Assembly: GCA_900473745.1 (NCBI GenBank) | Contig: UCMW01000010.1 | Coordinates: forward strand, 62,001 to 126,000 | Direction of reading: 5' to 3' | From: Hyphomicrobiales bacterium | Lineage (GTDB): Bacteria > Pseudomonadota > Alphaproteobacteria > Rhizobiales > Rhizobiaceae | DNA: 64,000 nucleotides | Shown: positions 45,663 through 53,992 of the stretch, in pieces | Layout: the number at the start of each line of letters is the position of its first letter | How positions within the stretch are numbered: position 1 is the stretch's first letter | Translations under genes and position numbers: made by a program | Notes under the pieces: generated by a model | Seen by the model: only the letters and a program-made list of their open reading frames with translations | Databases searched by the model: none | What the model was told of the DNA's origin: nothing

Positions 45663-46670
45663 ATGAAGCTGGGCGTCGATACACTTGTGGAACTGCTGAA
45701 GGCCGCGGGCGAGCCGACGCGGCTTCGGCTGCTGATGCTTCTGTCATCCGGCGACCTCACGGTCACTGATCTTACCGAGATTCTCGGGCAGTCGCAGCCC
45801 CGAATCTCCCGGCACCTGAAACTGCTTGCCGAAGCGGATCTGATCGACCGCTATCAGGAAGGGGCCTGGGCCTATTTCCGCCTGAAACAGGACGGTGGCA
45901 ACGCTTCCCTCATCCGTATCCTTCTCGATGCTGCGGAAGACAGCGATCCCGTGCTGCAAAGAGACCGGGACCGGCTCGCGGGCGTCAAGCGGGCGAGAGC
46001 CGAGAAGGCGCAAGCCTATTTCAGCCGCAATGCCTCCGAGTGGGACGAACTGCGCCGCCTTCATGTGAACGACGCGGATGTGGAAGCTGCCCTGCTGAAG
46101 ATTGTCGGTACGGAGACGGTCGAAGCCATGCTCGACCTCGGTACCGGAACCGGCCGGATCCTCCAGCTGCTGGCACCGCGCTACCGCCGCGCCATCGGCA
46201 TCGATGCCAGCCGGGACATGCTCTCAGTGGCGCGCTCCAATCTCGACAAGGAAGGCATCCTGTCGGCGAGCGTGCGCCATGGCGACATCCTGAATCTGCC
46301 GCTCGATGCGGGAGACTACGATCTCGTCACCATCCATCAGGTGCTGCACTTCCTGGAAGAGCCTGAGCTGGCGCTGGCGGAAGCCGCGCGCATGCTCAAG
46401 GTCGGCGGGCGGCTCGCGATCATCGATCTTGCTCAGCATGCGCATGAATATCTGCGCGACGAGCATGCGCATGTGCGTCTAGGCTTCTCACATTCCGTCA
46501 TGGCCGAATGGCTCGGTCGGCAGGGGCTCACCGTCGAGGACGTTATTGACCTGCCCCCCGAAACTGCAGCCGGACGCGGCTTGACGGTGACGATCTGGCT
46601 TGCCCGGCGCATGGCGGCTAACGCTGAAAAACTCCAGAACCAACCTCTTGTCTTGACCGGGAGCAGATAG
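45663..46670 (+). CDS. sahR: ArsR-family regulator fused to a SAM-dependent methyltransferase domain (SahR type)
   Basis: The product has 335 residues. The N-terminal ArsR winged helix (residues 10-85: GEPTRLRLLMLLSSGDLTVTDLTEILGQSQPRISRHLKLL) lacks the usual metal-binding Cys. The C-terminal class I methyltransferase domain from about 135 carries LDLGTGTGRIL and GIDASRDML. In Proteobacteria, SahR of the ArsR family represses methionine-cycle genes and is released by S-adenosylhomocysteine. The fused domain is a plausible SAH/SAM sensor, or could still be catalytic. A GTG at 45654 is an alternative start. metF begins on the base after its stop. Confidence 0.82.
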   Translation: MKLGVDTLVELLKAAGEPTRLRLLMLLSSGDLTVTDLTEILGQSQPRISRHLKLLAEADLIDRYQEGAWAYFRLKQDGGNASLIRILLDAAEDSDPVLQRDRDRLAGVKRARAEKAQAYFSRNASEWDELRRLHVNDADVEAALLKIVGTETVEAMLDLGTGTGRILQLLAPRYRRAIGIDASRDMLSVARSNLDKEGILSASVRHGDILNLPLDAGDYDLVTIHQVLHFLEEPELALAEAARMLKVGGRLAIIDLAQHAHEYLRDEHAHVRLGFSHSVMAEWLGRQGLTVEDVIDLPPETAAGRGLTVTIWLARRMAANAEKLQNQPLVLTGSR

Positions 46671-47579
46671 ATGACGAAGACCGAGCGGCCGATCGCCAAG
46701 ACCTCTGACCTCAGGATCTCCTTCGAATTCTTCCCGCCCAAGTCTCCAGACATGGATGAACAGCTCTGGCAGACGGTGGAAGCACTGCAAGCCTACCAGC
46801 CGGACTTCGTCTCGGTGACCTATGGGGCGGGAGGCACGACGCGGGAGCCGACGCTCTCGACTGTTAAGCGTCTCATCACCGACACGCCGCTCTCGACTGC
46901 CTCGCATCTGACCTGCGTCGGGGCAACACGTGAGGAAGTGCGCGCCGTCGTCGAGGAATTCCAGGCGGCCGGTGTCCGCCATTTCGTAGCCCTGCGCGGC
47001 GACCCCCAGGGCGGCGTCGGCACGCGCTACGCGCCGCATCCAGGCGGCTTCGTCAATGCCGCCGATCTGGTCGCGGGACTTCGCGACATGGGTGACTTCG
47101 AGATTTCCGTCTCGGCCTATCCGGAGCGGCATCCCGAGAGCGAAAACGATGTGGTCGATCTCGACATGCTGAAGCAGAAGGTGGATGCGGGCGCGACGCG
47201 CGCGCTGACACAGTTCTTCTTCGACAATGACATCTTCGAACGCTACCTTGAGCGGGTCCGCGCGGCCGGAATCACCATTCCGATCGTGCCCGGCATCATG
47301 CCGATCCAGAACCTCACGCAGCTCAAGCGATTTGCGGCGATGTGTGGAGCAAGCATTCCCGCTTTCCTCGATAGTCGCTTCGAAGGCTCGGAAGGCAATC
47401 CTGCGGCGCGCGCTGCCGTCGCAGCGGAGATTGCCGCCGAACAGATCGAGGACCTGTCGCGGCGCGGTCTGCAGGATTTCCATATCTACACGATGAACCG
47501 GGCGCCGCTCACGATCGCGACCCTGGAACGTCTGGGAATTTCGGCTGGGGCAGGAAACGTCTCGGGCGCCGCTGCCTGA
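46671..47579 (+). CDS. metF: 5,10-methylenetetrahydrofolate reductase
   Basis: The 302-residue product is a flavin-dependent TIM-barrel enzyme. Blocks are SFEFFPPKSPDMD near 16 with the catalytic Glu, VTYGAGGTTREPT near 46, HLTCVGATREEV near 82, FVALRGDPQGGVG near 105, the LKQKVDAGATRALTQFFFD block near 165-185, and PIVPGIMPI near 203. It makes the 5-methyl-THF used by MetH. The gene abuts the regulator gene without a gap and shares its operator, so methyl supply and MetH are co-controlled. A long hairpin terminator follows. Confidence 0.97.
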   Translation: MTKTERPIAKTSDLRISFEFFPPKSPDMDEQLWQTVEALQAYQPDFVSVTYGAGGTTREPTLSTVKRLITDTPLSTASHLTCVGATREEVRAVVEEFQAAGVRHFVALRGDPQGGVGTRYAPHPGGFVNAADLVAGLRDMGDFEISVSAYPERHPESENDVVDLDMLKQKVDAGATRALTQFFFDNDIFERYLERVRAAGITIPIVPGIMPIQNLTQLKRFAAMCGASIPAFLDSRFEGSEGNPAARAAVAAEIAAEQIEDLSRRGLQDFHIYTMNRAPLTIATLERLGISAGAGNVSGAAA

Positions 47580-47600
47580 GGAGCCCATTCTTCACAAGGA

Positions 47601-47645
47601 AAGAGGCGCATGACGGTCCCTGTCATGCGCCTCTTGCTCTTTTTG
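47601..47645 (+). terminator. Strong intrinsic terminator of the sahR-metF operon
   Basis: AGAGGCGCATGAC (47602-47614) pairs perfectly with GTCATGCGCCTCT (47622-47634) around a seven-base loop, followed by TGCTCTTTTTG. This is the longest perfect hairpin I noticed in the window. Confidence 0.93.
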
Positions 47646-47709
47646 AACTTATGAATGCTGGAGAGGCCTGGTTCGGCCAAGCCATGGGTGTTGGTTCATG
47701 CGACCTGTG

Positions 47710-47787
47710 TCAAATGAACAGCATCGTGGCTACGAATACAAACGCTGCACCGACGATCAGGACGTTGATAGAATTGGTCAGTCCCAT
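47710..47787 (-). CDS. Tiny single-span membrane peptide, 25 residues
   Basis: On the minus strand an ATG lies 6 bases after AAGGAGG, the best ribosome site in the area. The frame begins MGLTNSINV and runs through one continuous hydrophobic stretch (LIVGAAFVFVATMLFI) to TGA, 25 residues in all. It is too short for usual gene calls. A polar N-terminus followed by one membrane span is the form of many real bacterial small membrane proteins. It lies alone between the metF terminator and the transglycosylase gene. Function and partner are unknown. Confidence 0.65.
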   Translation of the reverse strand: MGLTNSINVLIVGAAFVFVATMLFI

Positions 47788-48088
47788 GTGTGCCTCCTTG
47801 CGTTGACCGTTAGATATTATGTCTGATTTGTGTCTAGGCAAGGGCCAATCGGTGTTGCGCTGCGGCATGGAGCGGCGAAAAAAGCATCGAATTTGAGCGA
47901 TAAGCTTTTTACTTCAATAGTTTGGTGCCAATCGCGGCCTGTTAATGAAGTTTAACATCCGTGAGTCCTTGGGGCTGTGCAAAAACACATAGGCCTCCTT
48001 TCGAGGGATCGGCGGGAGGTCTCACACCACGAAGAAAAGGCCGGGGCGGCGATGCCACCCCGGCCTATTATGCTCCAAGAACGAGATT
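47788..48088. other. Promoter region of the membrane peptide gene; otherwise empty
   Basis: No further coding frame is convincing. On the minus strand the A/T-rich part near 47810-47950 could hold the promoter for the 25-residue peptide. The transglycosylase gene ends at the right border. Confidence 0.3.
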
Positions 48089-49273
48089 TCAGAGGGCGTT
48101 CAGGAGTGCCGGTGTCGGCCAGCCGTCTGCCGGCAGACCCACTCGTTGCTGCTCCTTCTGGACTGCGACCCGCGTGCCTGCACCCAGGATGCCGTCGATC
48201 TTGCCGACGTCGTGGCCGAGGCTCTGCAACTTGGTCTGCAGCGCGCTCATCTGGTCTACATCGAGACCAGGCTCGGGACTGCCCTTCTGGTAGACCGGCG
48301 CGCCACCGAAGCGGGTGGCGAAATAGGCGGCCGAGGTCGTGTAAATGAAGGATTGGTTCCATTCGAGATAGATGTTGAAGTTCGGATAGGTGATGAAGGC
48401 AGGGCCCTTACGGCCCTGCGGCAGCACCAGCGAGGCGGGCAGGGCAGAGAAGCCAGTGTCGCCATCGCGCGGCTGGACGCCGAGGGCGAACCATTCACCT
48501 GCCGTCATCGTGCCGCCGAGGCCGGATTTCTCGAAGGGCAGAGATTCAGGTATCGTCACTTCCTGGATCCAGGGTTCGCCGCGCTTGAAGCCCAGGTGCT
48601 GGATGAATTTTGCGGCCGTGAGAATGGCGTCAGGGCTGCTCTGCTTGACGTTCACATGGCCATCGCCATCGCCATCGATGCCGAATTCGATGATGTCCTT
48701 GGGCAGCATCTGCACTTGGCCGATCTCGCCGGCCCAGGCGCCGGTGTTGGTGGCGGGATCCAGATCGCCGTGTTCGACCATCTTGATGAGGGAGAGCAGC
48801 TGGGGCCGGAAGAGTTCCGGGCGGCGGCAGTCATGGGCGAGCGTGACGAGGGCGTTGCGGGTGTTGAAGTCACCCTGTACCGCGCCGAAATCCGTCTCCA
48901 TGGCCCAAAAGGCGGTGATTACGCCGGCCGGTACGCCGTATTCCTGTTCGGCGCGCGCGAAGACCTCGGCGTACTCTTTGATCTTCTGGCGGCCAATGTC
49001 GAGTCGGCCCTGGCTGACGGTGCGGCCGGAAAATTCGAGAAAGGTTTGGCGGAATACGCCCTGCGAGCGGTCGCGGGAGAGGACCTTCTGGTCGATGGCT
49101 GCACCTGCCAGAGCTCTTCCGGCGAGCTCCGGCGGGGTGCCGGCTGCAATGGCCTCCGCCTGGACGCCTTCGATAAAGGTGGCGAGGTCACCGCCGCATT
49201 GCTGGGCCTGCACGAGGCCAGTCGAGGCGAGGAGGAGGGCGAGGGGGAGCGCATGACGCAGGGCTTTGTTCAT
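48089..49273 (-). CDS. MltB-like lytic murein transglycosylase with peptidoglycan-binding domain
   Basis: The product has about 394 residues. It has a signal peptide (residues 1-24, VQA-QQ) and an SLT_2 domain from about 30 to 320 with the catalytic Glu in AFWAMETDFGA near 126, GAWAGEIGQVQMLP near 185, and an Asp-rich DGDGDGHV loop that suits calcium. A PG_binding_1 domain sits at the C-terminus (LQTKLQSLGHDVGKIDGILGAGT). The family cuts the MurNAc-GlcNAc bond with 1,6-anhydro product. I chose the ATG at 49273 after AAGGAC; the frame from 49327 adds an unneeded leader. Confidence 0.92.
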   Translation of the reverse strand: MNKALRHALPLALLLASTGLVQAQQCGGDLATFIEGVQAEAIAAGTPPELAGRALAGAAIDQKVLSRDRSQGVFRQTFLEFSGRTVSQGRLDIGRQKIKEYAEVFARAEQEYGVPAGVITAFWAMETDFGAVQGDFNTRNALVTLAHDCRRPELFRPQLLSLIKMVEHGDLDPATNTGAWAGEIGQVQMLPKDIIEFGIDGDGDGHVNVKQSSPDAILTAAKFIQHLGFKRGEPWIQEVTIPESLPFEKSGLGGTMTAGEWFALGVQPRDGDTGFSALPASLVLPQGRKGPAFITYPNFNIYLEWNQSFIYTTSAAYFATRFGGAPVYQKGSPEPGLDVDQMSALQTKLQSLGHDVGKIDGILGAGTRVAVQKEQQRVGLPADGWPTPALLNAL

Positions 49274-49377
49274 CAGTCGGTCCTTCAAGGGTTGGCACGC
49301 GGTAGCCTTTCGGCCTTGCGAAGTCATTCCAGCCGGAAATGGCAGGTTTCTCCGAAGCCTCTAGGCTCGGTTTGCGA

Positions 49378-50157
49378 TCATTTCGAGACGGTTCTGACCC
49401 AATTCTGCCAGTTCTTATGGGTGCCGGCAAAGACGTTGATGTCGGTTCCGCCGCGAATGCCGGGAATGACGCCGGTCGAGGTATATTGCCAGAAGGCCCA
49501 GCGACGGTCGGGATAGATTTCGCTCGGATGCTGGGCGACGGCCCGGACCCAGAAATGATGATCCTTGAAGGCACCCTCCAGGTTTTCCCGGTGGAAGTCG
49601 ACCGAGGTGTAGATGATCGGGCGCTTGCCGTAATGCGCTTCGATGCGTTGCATGAAGCGATGCATTTCGCTGCGCACGGTGGCTGCATCGGGGCGCAAGC
49701 GGCAGGTCGGGGAGGTCGGATTCCATTCGACGTCGAGTACCGGCGGTAAACGGTTCGCTTCGCGCGGCACATTGCGAATGAACCAGTCGGCCTGAGCATC
49801 GGCCGACGAACAGAAATAATAGAAATGATAGGGTGCATGGGGAATGCCGGCGGCGCGGGCGCCCTGCCAGTATTCATGGAAGCGCGGATCCAGTCTATCG
49901 CCGCCTTCTGTCGCCTTGATGAAGACGAAGGAAACGCCTGATTTCTTGACCTGCTGCCAGTCGATGTCACCATTCCACTTGGACACGTCGATGCCGTGCA
50001 CCTCGTGCCGATGCGGCGTCTTGCCATCGAAATGCTGCGGATCGGTGTCGTGGAAGCGCGGCGAGACGGAGGCCGTCTCCATCAGGTCATATGAACCGGA
50101 TGTGCAGGCCGTGAGCGCCATGCAGAAGGGAAGAAGAAGTGTGGGAAGCCACCGCAT
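49378..50157 (-). CDS. Glycoside hydrolase family 25 lysozyme, lipoprotein
   Basis: The product has about 259 residues. The signal ends in a lipobox (ALTACTS, Cys near 18), so it is probably anchored by lipid. The GH25 domain begins at HGIDVSKWNGDIDW near 53, continues through FVFIKATEGG and YHFYYFCSS, and has the catalytic pair in PPVLDVEWN near 140 (Asp and Glu). The C-terminal end is AFWQYTSTGVIPGI. These enzymes hydrolyse the glycan strand of peptidoglycan. The ATG at 50157 starts the lipoprotein signal; the earlier in-frame start is weaker. Chromosomal GH25 enzymes are often phage-derived, but no phage genes adjoin. Confidence 0.9.
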   Translation of the reverse strand: MRWLPTLLLPFCMALTACTSGSYDLMETASVSPRFHDTDPQHFDGKTPHRHEVHGIDVSKWNGDIDWQQVKKSGVSFVFIKATEGGDRLDPRFHEYWQGARAAGIPHAPYHFYYFCSSADAQADWFIRNVPREANRLPPVLDVEWNPTSPTCRLRPDAATVRSEMHRFMQRIEAHYGKRPIIYTSVDFHRENLEGAFKDHHFWVRAVAQHPSEIYPDRRWAFWQYTSTGVIPGIRGGTDINVFAGTHKNWQNWVRTVSK

Positions 50158-50295
50158 GCAGGGTCCGTCGGCTAAACATTGAAATTGGATGCCCCCCGCG
50201 GTGCCATGAATACGTGACACCGGAGCGCTGGCAGCACCCTGTGTTCATCATGGTTAAAATTGGGTTAGACGCAATGGCAGATCACGGCATCGGGA

Positions 50296-50964
50296 TCAGC
50301 GCCTCAGGATGGCCTGCCAGGCATAGCCACGCCACAGTGGCTCGAAGGTCAGCTTCAAATCGTTCGACGCTGCGCGCTGCTCCAGTATTTCCCGCAGGTT
50401 CGGCCGCGGCGTCACATGAAAGCGGGCAAGCCAGGCCTGCAGCGCTCTCCGGAACCATGCAGGCAGGCGCTCCTGCTGGCCGAAGTCGACAATGTGCAGG
50501 GAGCCCTCCGCGGCGAGAGCCTCGATCGCGCGATCGATCGCGGCCTGCCAGTCGGGGATCATCGACAGGGCATAGGAAATCATCACACGATCGAAGCCGT
50601 CACGCCCGAAATCTGAGGCGGAGAAGGCCGTGGCATCTGCCATCTGCAACCGCGGCGGATGGGCGGTCCCTGCGAGCTTCGCCTTAGCCGTCGCCAGCAT
50701 CTCTGCCGAGATGTCGAGGCCGAAGAGCTCGGCCGCCGGGAAATGGCGTCGTGCGACTACGAGATTGCGACCTGTTCCGCAGCCGATTTCGAGCAGTGAC
50801 GCTGCGGGCGGGATGTCGAGGCCCGATATCATGTGGTCACGGCCGAGCAGGTAATACTTGCGGGTGAGGTCATAGATGTGCCGCTGGTAGCGGTACATCC
50901 GGTCCATGCTTTCAGCGTGATCCTGTGATCCCGCCGAGTTCAAGGCTACCGGGCCTTCGCTCAT
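50296..50964 (-). CDS. btaB: Diacylglyceryl-homoserine N-methyltransferase BtaB
   Basis: The 222-residue product is a class I SAM-dependent methyltransferase with LLEIGCGTGRNL near 57, FGLDISAEML near 79, and the N-terminal MYRYQRHIYDLTRKYYLLGR that marks the BtaB type. It methylates diacylglyceryl homoserine three times to give the betaine lipid DGTS at the inner membrane. Its start overlaps the btaA stop by four bases, and BtaA makes its substrate. DGTS replaces phospholipids under phosphate starvation in rhizobia. Confidence 0.9.
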   Translation of the reverse strand: MSEGPVALNSAGSQDHAESMDRMYRYQRHIYDLTRKYYLLGRDHMISGLDIPPAASLLEIGCGTGRNLVVARRHFPAAELFGLDISAEMLATAKAKLAGTAHPPRLQMADATAFSASDFGRDGFDRVMISYALSMIPDWQAAIDRAIEALAAEGSLHIVDFGQQERLPAWFRRALQAWLARFHVTPRPNLREILEQRAASNDLKLTFEPLWRGYAWQAILRR

Positions 50965-52211
50965 GCTGGGTGCTTTTTATAGATGTGGAAGCCGCCATAG
51001 ATGGCGGAGCGATCCTGCCGATTGAGTGCCTGAGAACGCTCCGCCTGATAGTTCCATTGGTCGAGGAGGGCAGGGGCGAGCTTGCCCGTCAGGATGCTCT
51101 CCTCGGCGGCGGTGCGGAAGATCACGCGGGCGCCATCTGCTGCCGTGCGGGTGATCTCGGTCCAGAGCGCGTTCAGCTGCTGTTCTGTCATCCAGTCCTG
51201 GGCGTCGAGCAAGACGTAGCGATCGACGCTGCCGGCCGGCTTTGTCGCCAGCAGCTCGGTGAAGTTCGCATGATGGACCGTCACGCGATCAACCGACTGA
51301 CGAATCGCGCCATAGTGTCGCTCGTGAAGGTAGGTCGGCAAAATGCCTTCCTCCGGTTTCGGATAGCGGCGCATGAAGGCCTGCCAGGCAAAGTAGTTGT
51401 CCCTCAGCAGGAAGTGGCAGCAGAGCTTTTCCAGACGATGGCGCAGGACGGGCGCGATCGTGCCGTCGTCGGCGAGAGAGGCCAGTTCGTCATACTGCTG
51501 CGGCGGTATGCCGAGGCCGAAGAGCGAGCTCTTGCGACGAGTCAGCCAGCGGATCAGCGGCTTGTCGAACAAGGGGGCGATGCGGCTGTCGAAGAACATG
51601 CGTTGTTCGCGCAGCGAGCGCGTTTCTGCCAGTTCTTCCAGGCGGACACCATGGCTGCGGGCGATCAGGTGGCCGATCGCGATGAAACGGCCGAGCAGGC
51701 CGGTGCGGTAGATGTTGCGGTTGAAGACGGAAATGCGCCGGCGTCCGCTTACGCCTCTTGTATTCCAATAACGTCGCGTGGCCGCGTCGAGATTGCGGGC
51801 GATGTGGCGGTCATACATGCGGGCATTGGTCGCGACGGACTGCTCGCCGAGCAGGCGGCGGACCGAAGCGTGATCCGGAAGGTGGCGGAAGGCCGCGAGC
51901 TTGAGGCGGTTGAGTGCCACATGGTTCGGGTTGAGATCGACCACGTCGATCGACGACGGGCGACGGCTGAGATAGGCCAGCATGTTGCAGCCGCCTGAGC
52001 CGATCGTGACGATGCGGGCGCCCTCGGCCAGATCCATGGCTTCCATGTCGACGTCGGGATCTTCCCAGATCTGGGCATAGACGAGACCAGAGAAGAGAAG
52101 GCCGAAGAGGCGCTCGGAAAGGCCTGCTGCCGAGAGAGGCGCGTGTTGCAGCAGCGCGTCCTTCAGCTTCTCGTTTCCACGAAATCCGGCATCGGGTGCA
52201 AGGTCTGTCAT
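50961..52211 (-). CDS. btaA: SAM:diacylglycerol 3-amino-3-carboxypropyltransferase BtaA
   Basis: The 416-residue product belongs to DUF3419/BtaA. YAQIWEDPDVDMEAM near 45 and a SAM-binding IVTIGSGGCNMLAYL near 67 are followed by VVDLNPNHVALN. The C-terminal part has YVLLDAQDWMT near 322 and YGGFHIYKK. It moves the aminocarboxypropyl group of SAM to diacylglycerol, the first step of DGTS synthesis. It is first in the btaAB operon, and a PHO-box-like site lies 46 bases upstream. Confidence 0.93.
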   Translation of the reverse strand: MTDLAPDAGFRGNEKLKDALLQHAPLSAAGLSERLFGLLFSGLVYAQIWEDPDVDMEAMDLAEGARIVTIGSGGCNMLAYLSRRPSSIDVVDLNPNHVALNRLKLAAFRHLPDHASVRRLLGEQSVATNARMYDRHIARNLDAATRRYWNTRGVSGRRRISVFNRNIYRTGLLGRFIAIGHLIARSHGVRLEELAETRSLREQRMFFDSRIAPLFDKPLIRWLTRRKSSLFGLGIPPQQYDELASLADDGTIAPVLRHRLEKLCCHFLLRDNYFAWQAFMRRYPKPEEGILPTYLHERHYGAIRQSVDRVTVHHANFTELLATKPAGSVDRYVLLDAQDWMTEQQLNALWTEITRTAADGARVIFRTAAEESILTGKLAPALLDQWNYQAERSQALNRQDRSAIYGGFHIYKKHPA

Positions 52212-52257
52212 GTCGGTCCGCCGCCTCTTTGGGTTTCACGGCGTGTAGCTTTCGCGT

Positions 52258-52275
52258 GCTACAGTTTGATGACGT
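52258..52275 (-). promoter_or_regulatory. Possible PHO box upstream of btaA
   Basis: Read on the minus strand, ACGTCAT-CAAA-CTGTAGC resembles two PhoB heptamers (consensus CTGTCAT) with a 4-base spacer. Each heptamer keeps five of seven positions. Known rhizobial btaA genes are PhoB-controlled, which supports the reading, but the match alone is modest. Confidence 0.45.
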
Positions 52276-52350
52276 GCGGAGCCGGCGGCAGTAACCGAAT
52301 TTCAACGCATTTCATACAAATTATCCTCAGTTATTTTAGGGGTGTTTAAC

Positions 52351-53901
52351 ATGATGTTAAGTGAAATCCCGTTCGGCAGGCGCTTGCGTTACGGTCTTTC
52401 CGGGCTCTTGGGCGGTGCCGTGGCGCCGGCGGCGATTGCTTTGCCCGCCGTTTCCGAGGGTGGGTTGACGGCATTTTCCACAGCTTTGCTCGGCGATTGG
52501 TCGGTTCTCGCGGCATTCAGCCTGCCTATGGTCGGTGCTGCTGTCGGCTGGCGAATCGCAGCATGGGAGGCGCTCCTGCACGAGCGGATCAGGCGGCTCG
52601 AAGGCGGGGCATCGGATCTTGCAGCGTCTGCGAACGTCGACCGGCTGACTGGTCTCGGCACGCGACAGACGCTTGCAAGCCTGGATCGCGTGTCTCGCGG
52701 GGCACTGCTGCTGATCGATCTCGACCGCTTCAAATATGTGAACGACACGCTCGGGCATGCGGCAGGCGATGCCTTGCTTGTTGCCGTCGCCGAGCGTCTG
52801 CGGACGGCAGCCGGCCAGGAGGCGCAACTCTTCCGGCATGGCGCCGACGAGTTTGCCGTGGTCTTGCCGAAGGTGACGCAAAGAGCCGTCGCAGAATTCG
52901 TCTGCCTGGAAATCGAACATGCGCTGGCTCAGCCGTTCGAGCTTGCCCATGGGCGGGTCCTAGCCGGTGTCAGCATCGGTGCGACGCTGATGACGCCTCA
53001 GGACAGGGATGTGTCATCCGTGCTGCAGCGTGCCGATCTCGCGCTCTATCGCGCAAAAGAAGTCTTCGGGCCGAGCCACGCCTTCCATGATGAACATCTG
53101 GCGCGTGAGGTGATGGAGGGGCTCGAACTCGAACGCGATCTGTCGCGGGGTTTCGTTGACGGCGAATTCTATCTCGAGTATCAGCCGATCGTCGCGGTCG
53201 AGAATGGCGATGTCCGGTCGCTCGAGGCGCTGTTGCGCTGGCATCATCCGCGGCGCGGGCTGATTACGCCCGACATCTTCATTCCATTGGCGGAAAAGAC
53301 CGGTATCATCCAGGTCATCGGCAAATGGGTCGTGCAGCAGGCTTGTGCCGCTGCCGTCACATGGCCGGCCCCTATTGGGGTCAGTGTCAATGTCTCCGGC
53401 GATCAATTCAAGGATCCGTATTTCGTCACGCATATCCTCGACTGCCTGGCCGAGACCGGCCTTTCACCCGAGCGTCTGACGATCGAGGTGACCGAAGCCG
53501 TATTTTCCGTCGATATCGATCTTGTCTGCAGGTGCCTTGCCGAACTTCGGTCTGGCGGCGTGCGCATCGCGCTCGATGATTTCGGCACCGGGTTCTCCTC
53601 GATCAACAATCTCAGGCTCTTCCCGCTCGACGAACTCAAGATCGATCGATCCTTCGCCCGGCAGATGCTGGAGACGAGCCAGGGTGCCAAGCTGGTTGAC
53701 CTGATGCACAAGCTGTCGGAAACATTCCAGATCCGGACGACGATCGAGGGCATCGAGACGAAGAACCAGCTCGATTTCGTCAAACTGCTCGGGATCGGCG
53801 AGGCGCAGGGTTTCCTCTTCTCCAAACCTTTCGCTGCCGGCGAGGCTCTCGGGTACCTGCAGGCGCGACTGGCAAAGCCCGGGGCACCCGCCACTCCCTG
53901 A
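52351..53901 (+). CDS. GGDEF-EAL protein with degenerate GGDEF (cyclic-di-GMP turnover)
   Basis: The product has 516 residues. Two hydrophobic segments fill residues 15-70, then a GGDEF domain (about 95-245) in which the signature reads RHGADEF, and an EAL domain (about 260-505) with all key motifs: EALLRW near 292, NVSGDQF, EVTE, DDFGTGFSS, KIDRSF and IEGIET. The first Gly of GGDEF is kept but the second is Ala, so cyclase activity is doubtful and phosphodiesterase activity is likely. The ATG at 52351, eight bases after AGGGG, is preferred to a GTG at 52342. Confidence 0.92.
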   Translation: MMLSEIPFGRRLRYGLSGLLGGAVAPAAIALPAVSEGGLTAFSTALLGDWSVLAAFSLPMVGAAVGWRIAAWEALLHERIRRLEGGASDLAASANVDRLTGLGTRQTLASLDRVSRGALLLIDLDRFKYVNDTLGHAAGDALLVAVAERLRTAAGQEAQLFRHGADEFAVVLPKVTQRAVAEFVCLEIEHALAQPFELAHGRVLAGVSIGATLMTPQDRDVSSVLQRADLALYRAKEVFGPSHAFHDEHLAREVMEGLELERDLSRGFVDGEFYLEYQPIVAVENGDVRSLEALLRWHHPRRGLITPDIFIPLAEKTGIIQVIGKWVVQQACAAAVTWPAPIGVSVNVSGDQFKDPYFVTHILDCLAETGLSPERLTIEVTEAVFSVDIDLVCRCLAELRSGGVRIALDDFGTGFSSINNLRLFPLDELKIDRSFARQMLETSQGAKLVDLMHKLSETFQIRTTIEGIETKNQLDFVKLLGIGEAQGFLFSKPFAAGEALGYLQARLAKPGAPATP

Positions 53902-53992
53902 AGCGACGCGGGAAAACCTTCCTTCTCAGTCTTCCGCATCTTTCGTCTGTCATTCTTTCCTGCTTGGGTAGCGGGGATGTGAGGAGATGCGG

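Noticed and set aside
48146-49516. 456-codon plus-strand frame over the MltB-like gene
   Set aside because: It covers the whole antisense of a well-supported transglycosylase and shows no recognisable domain.
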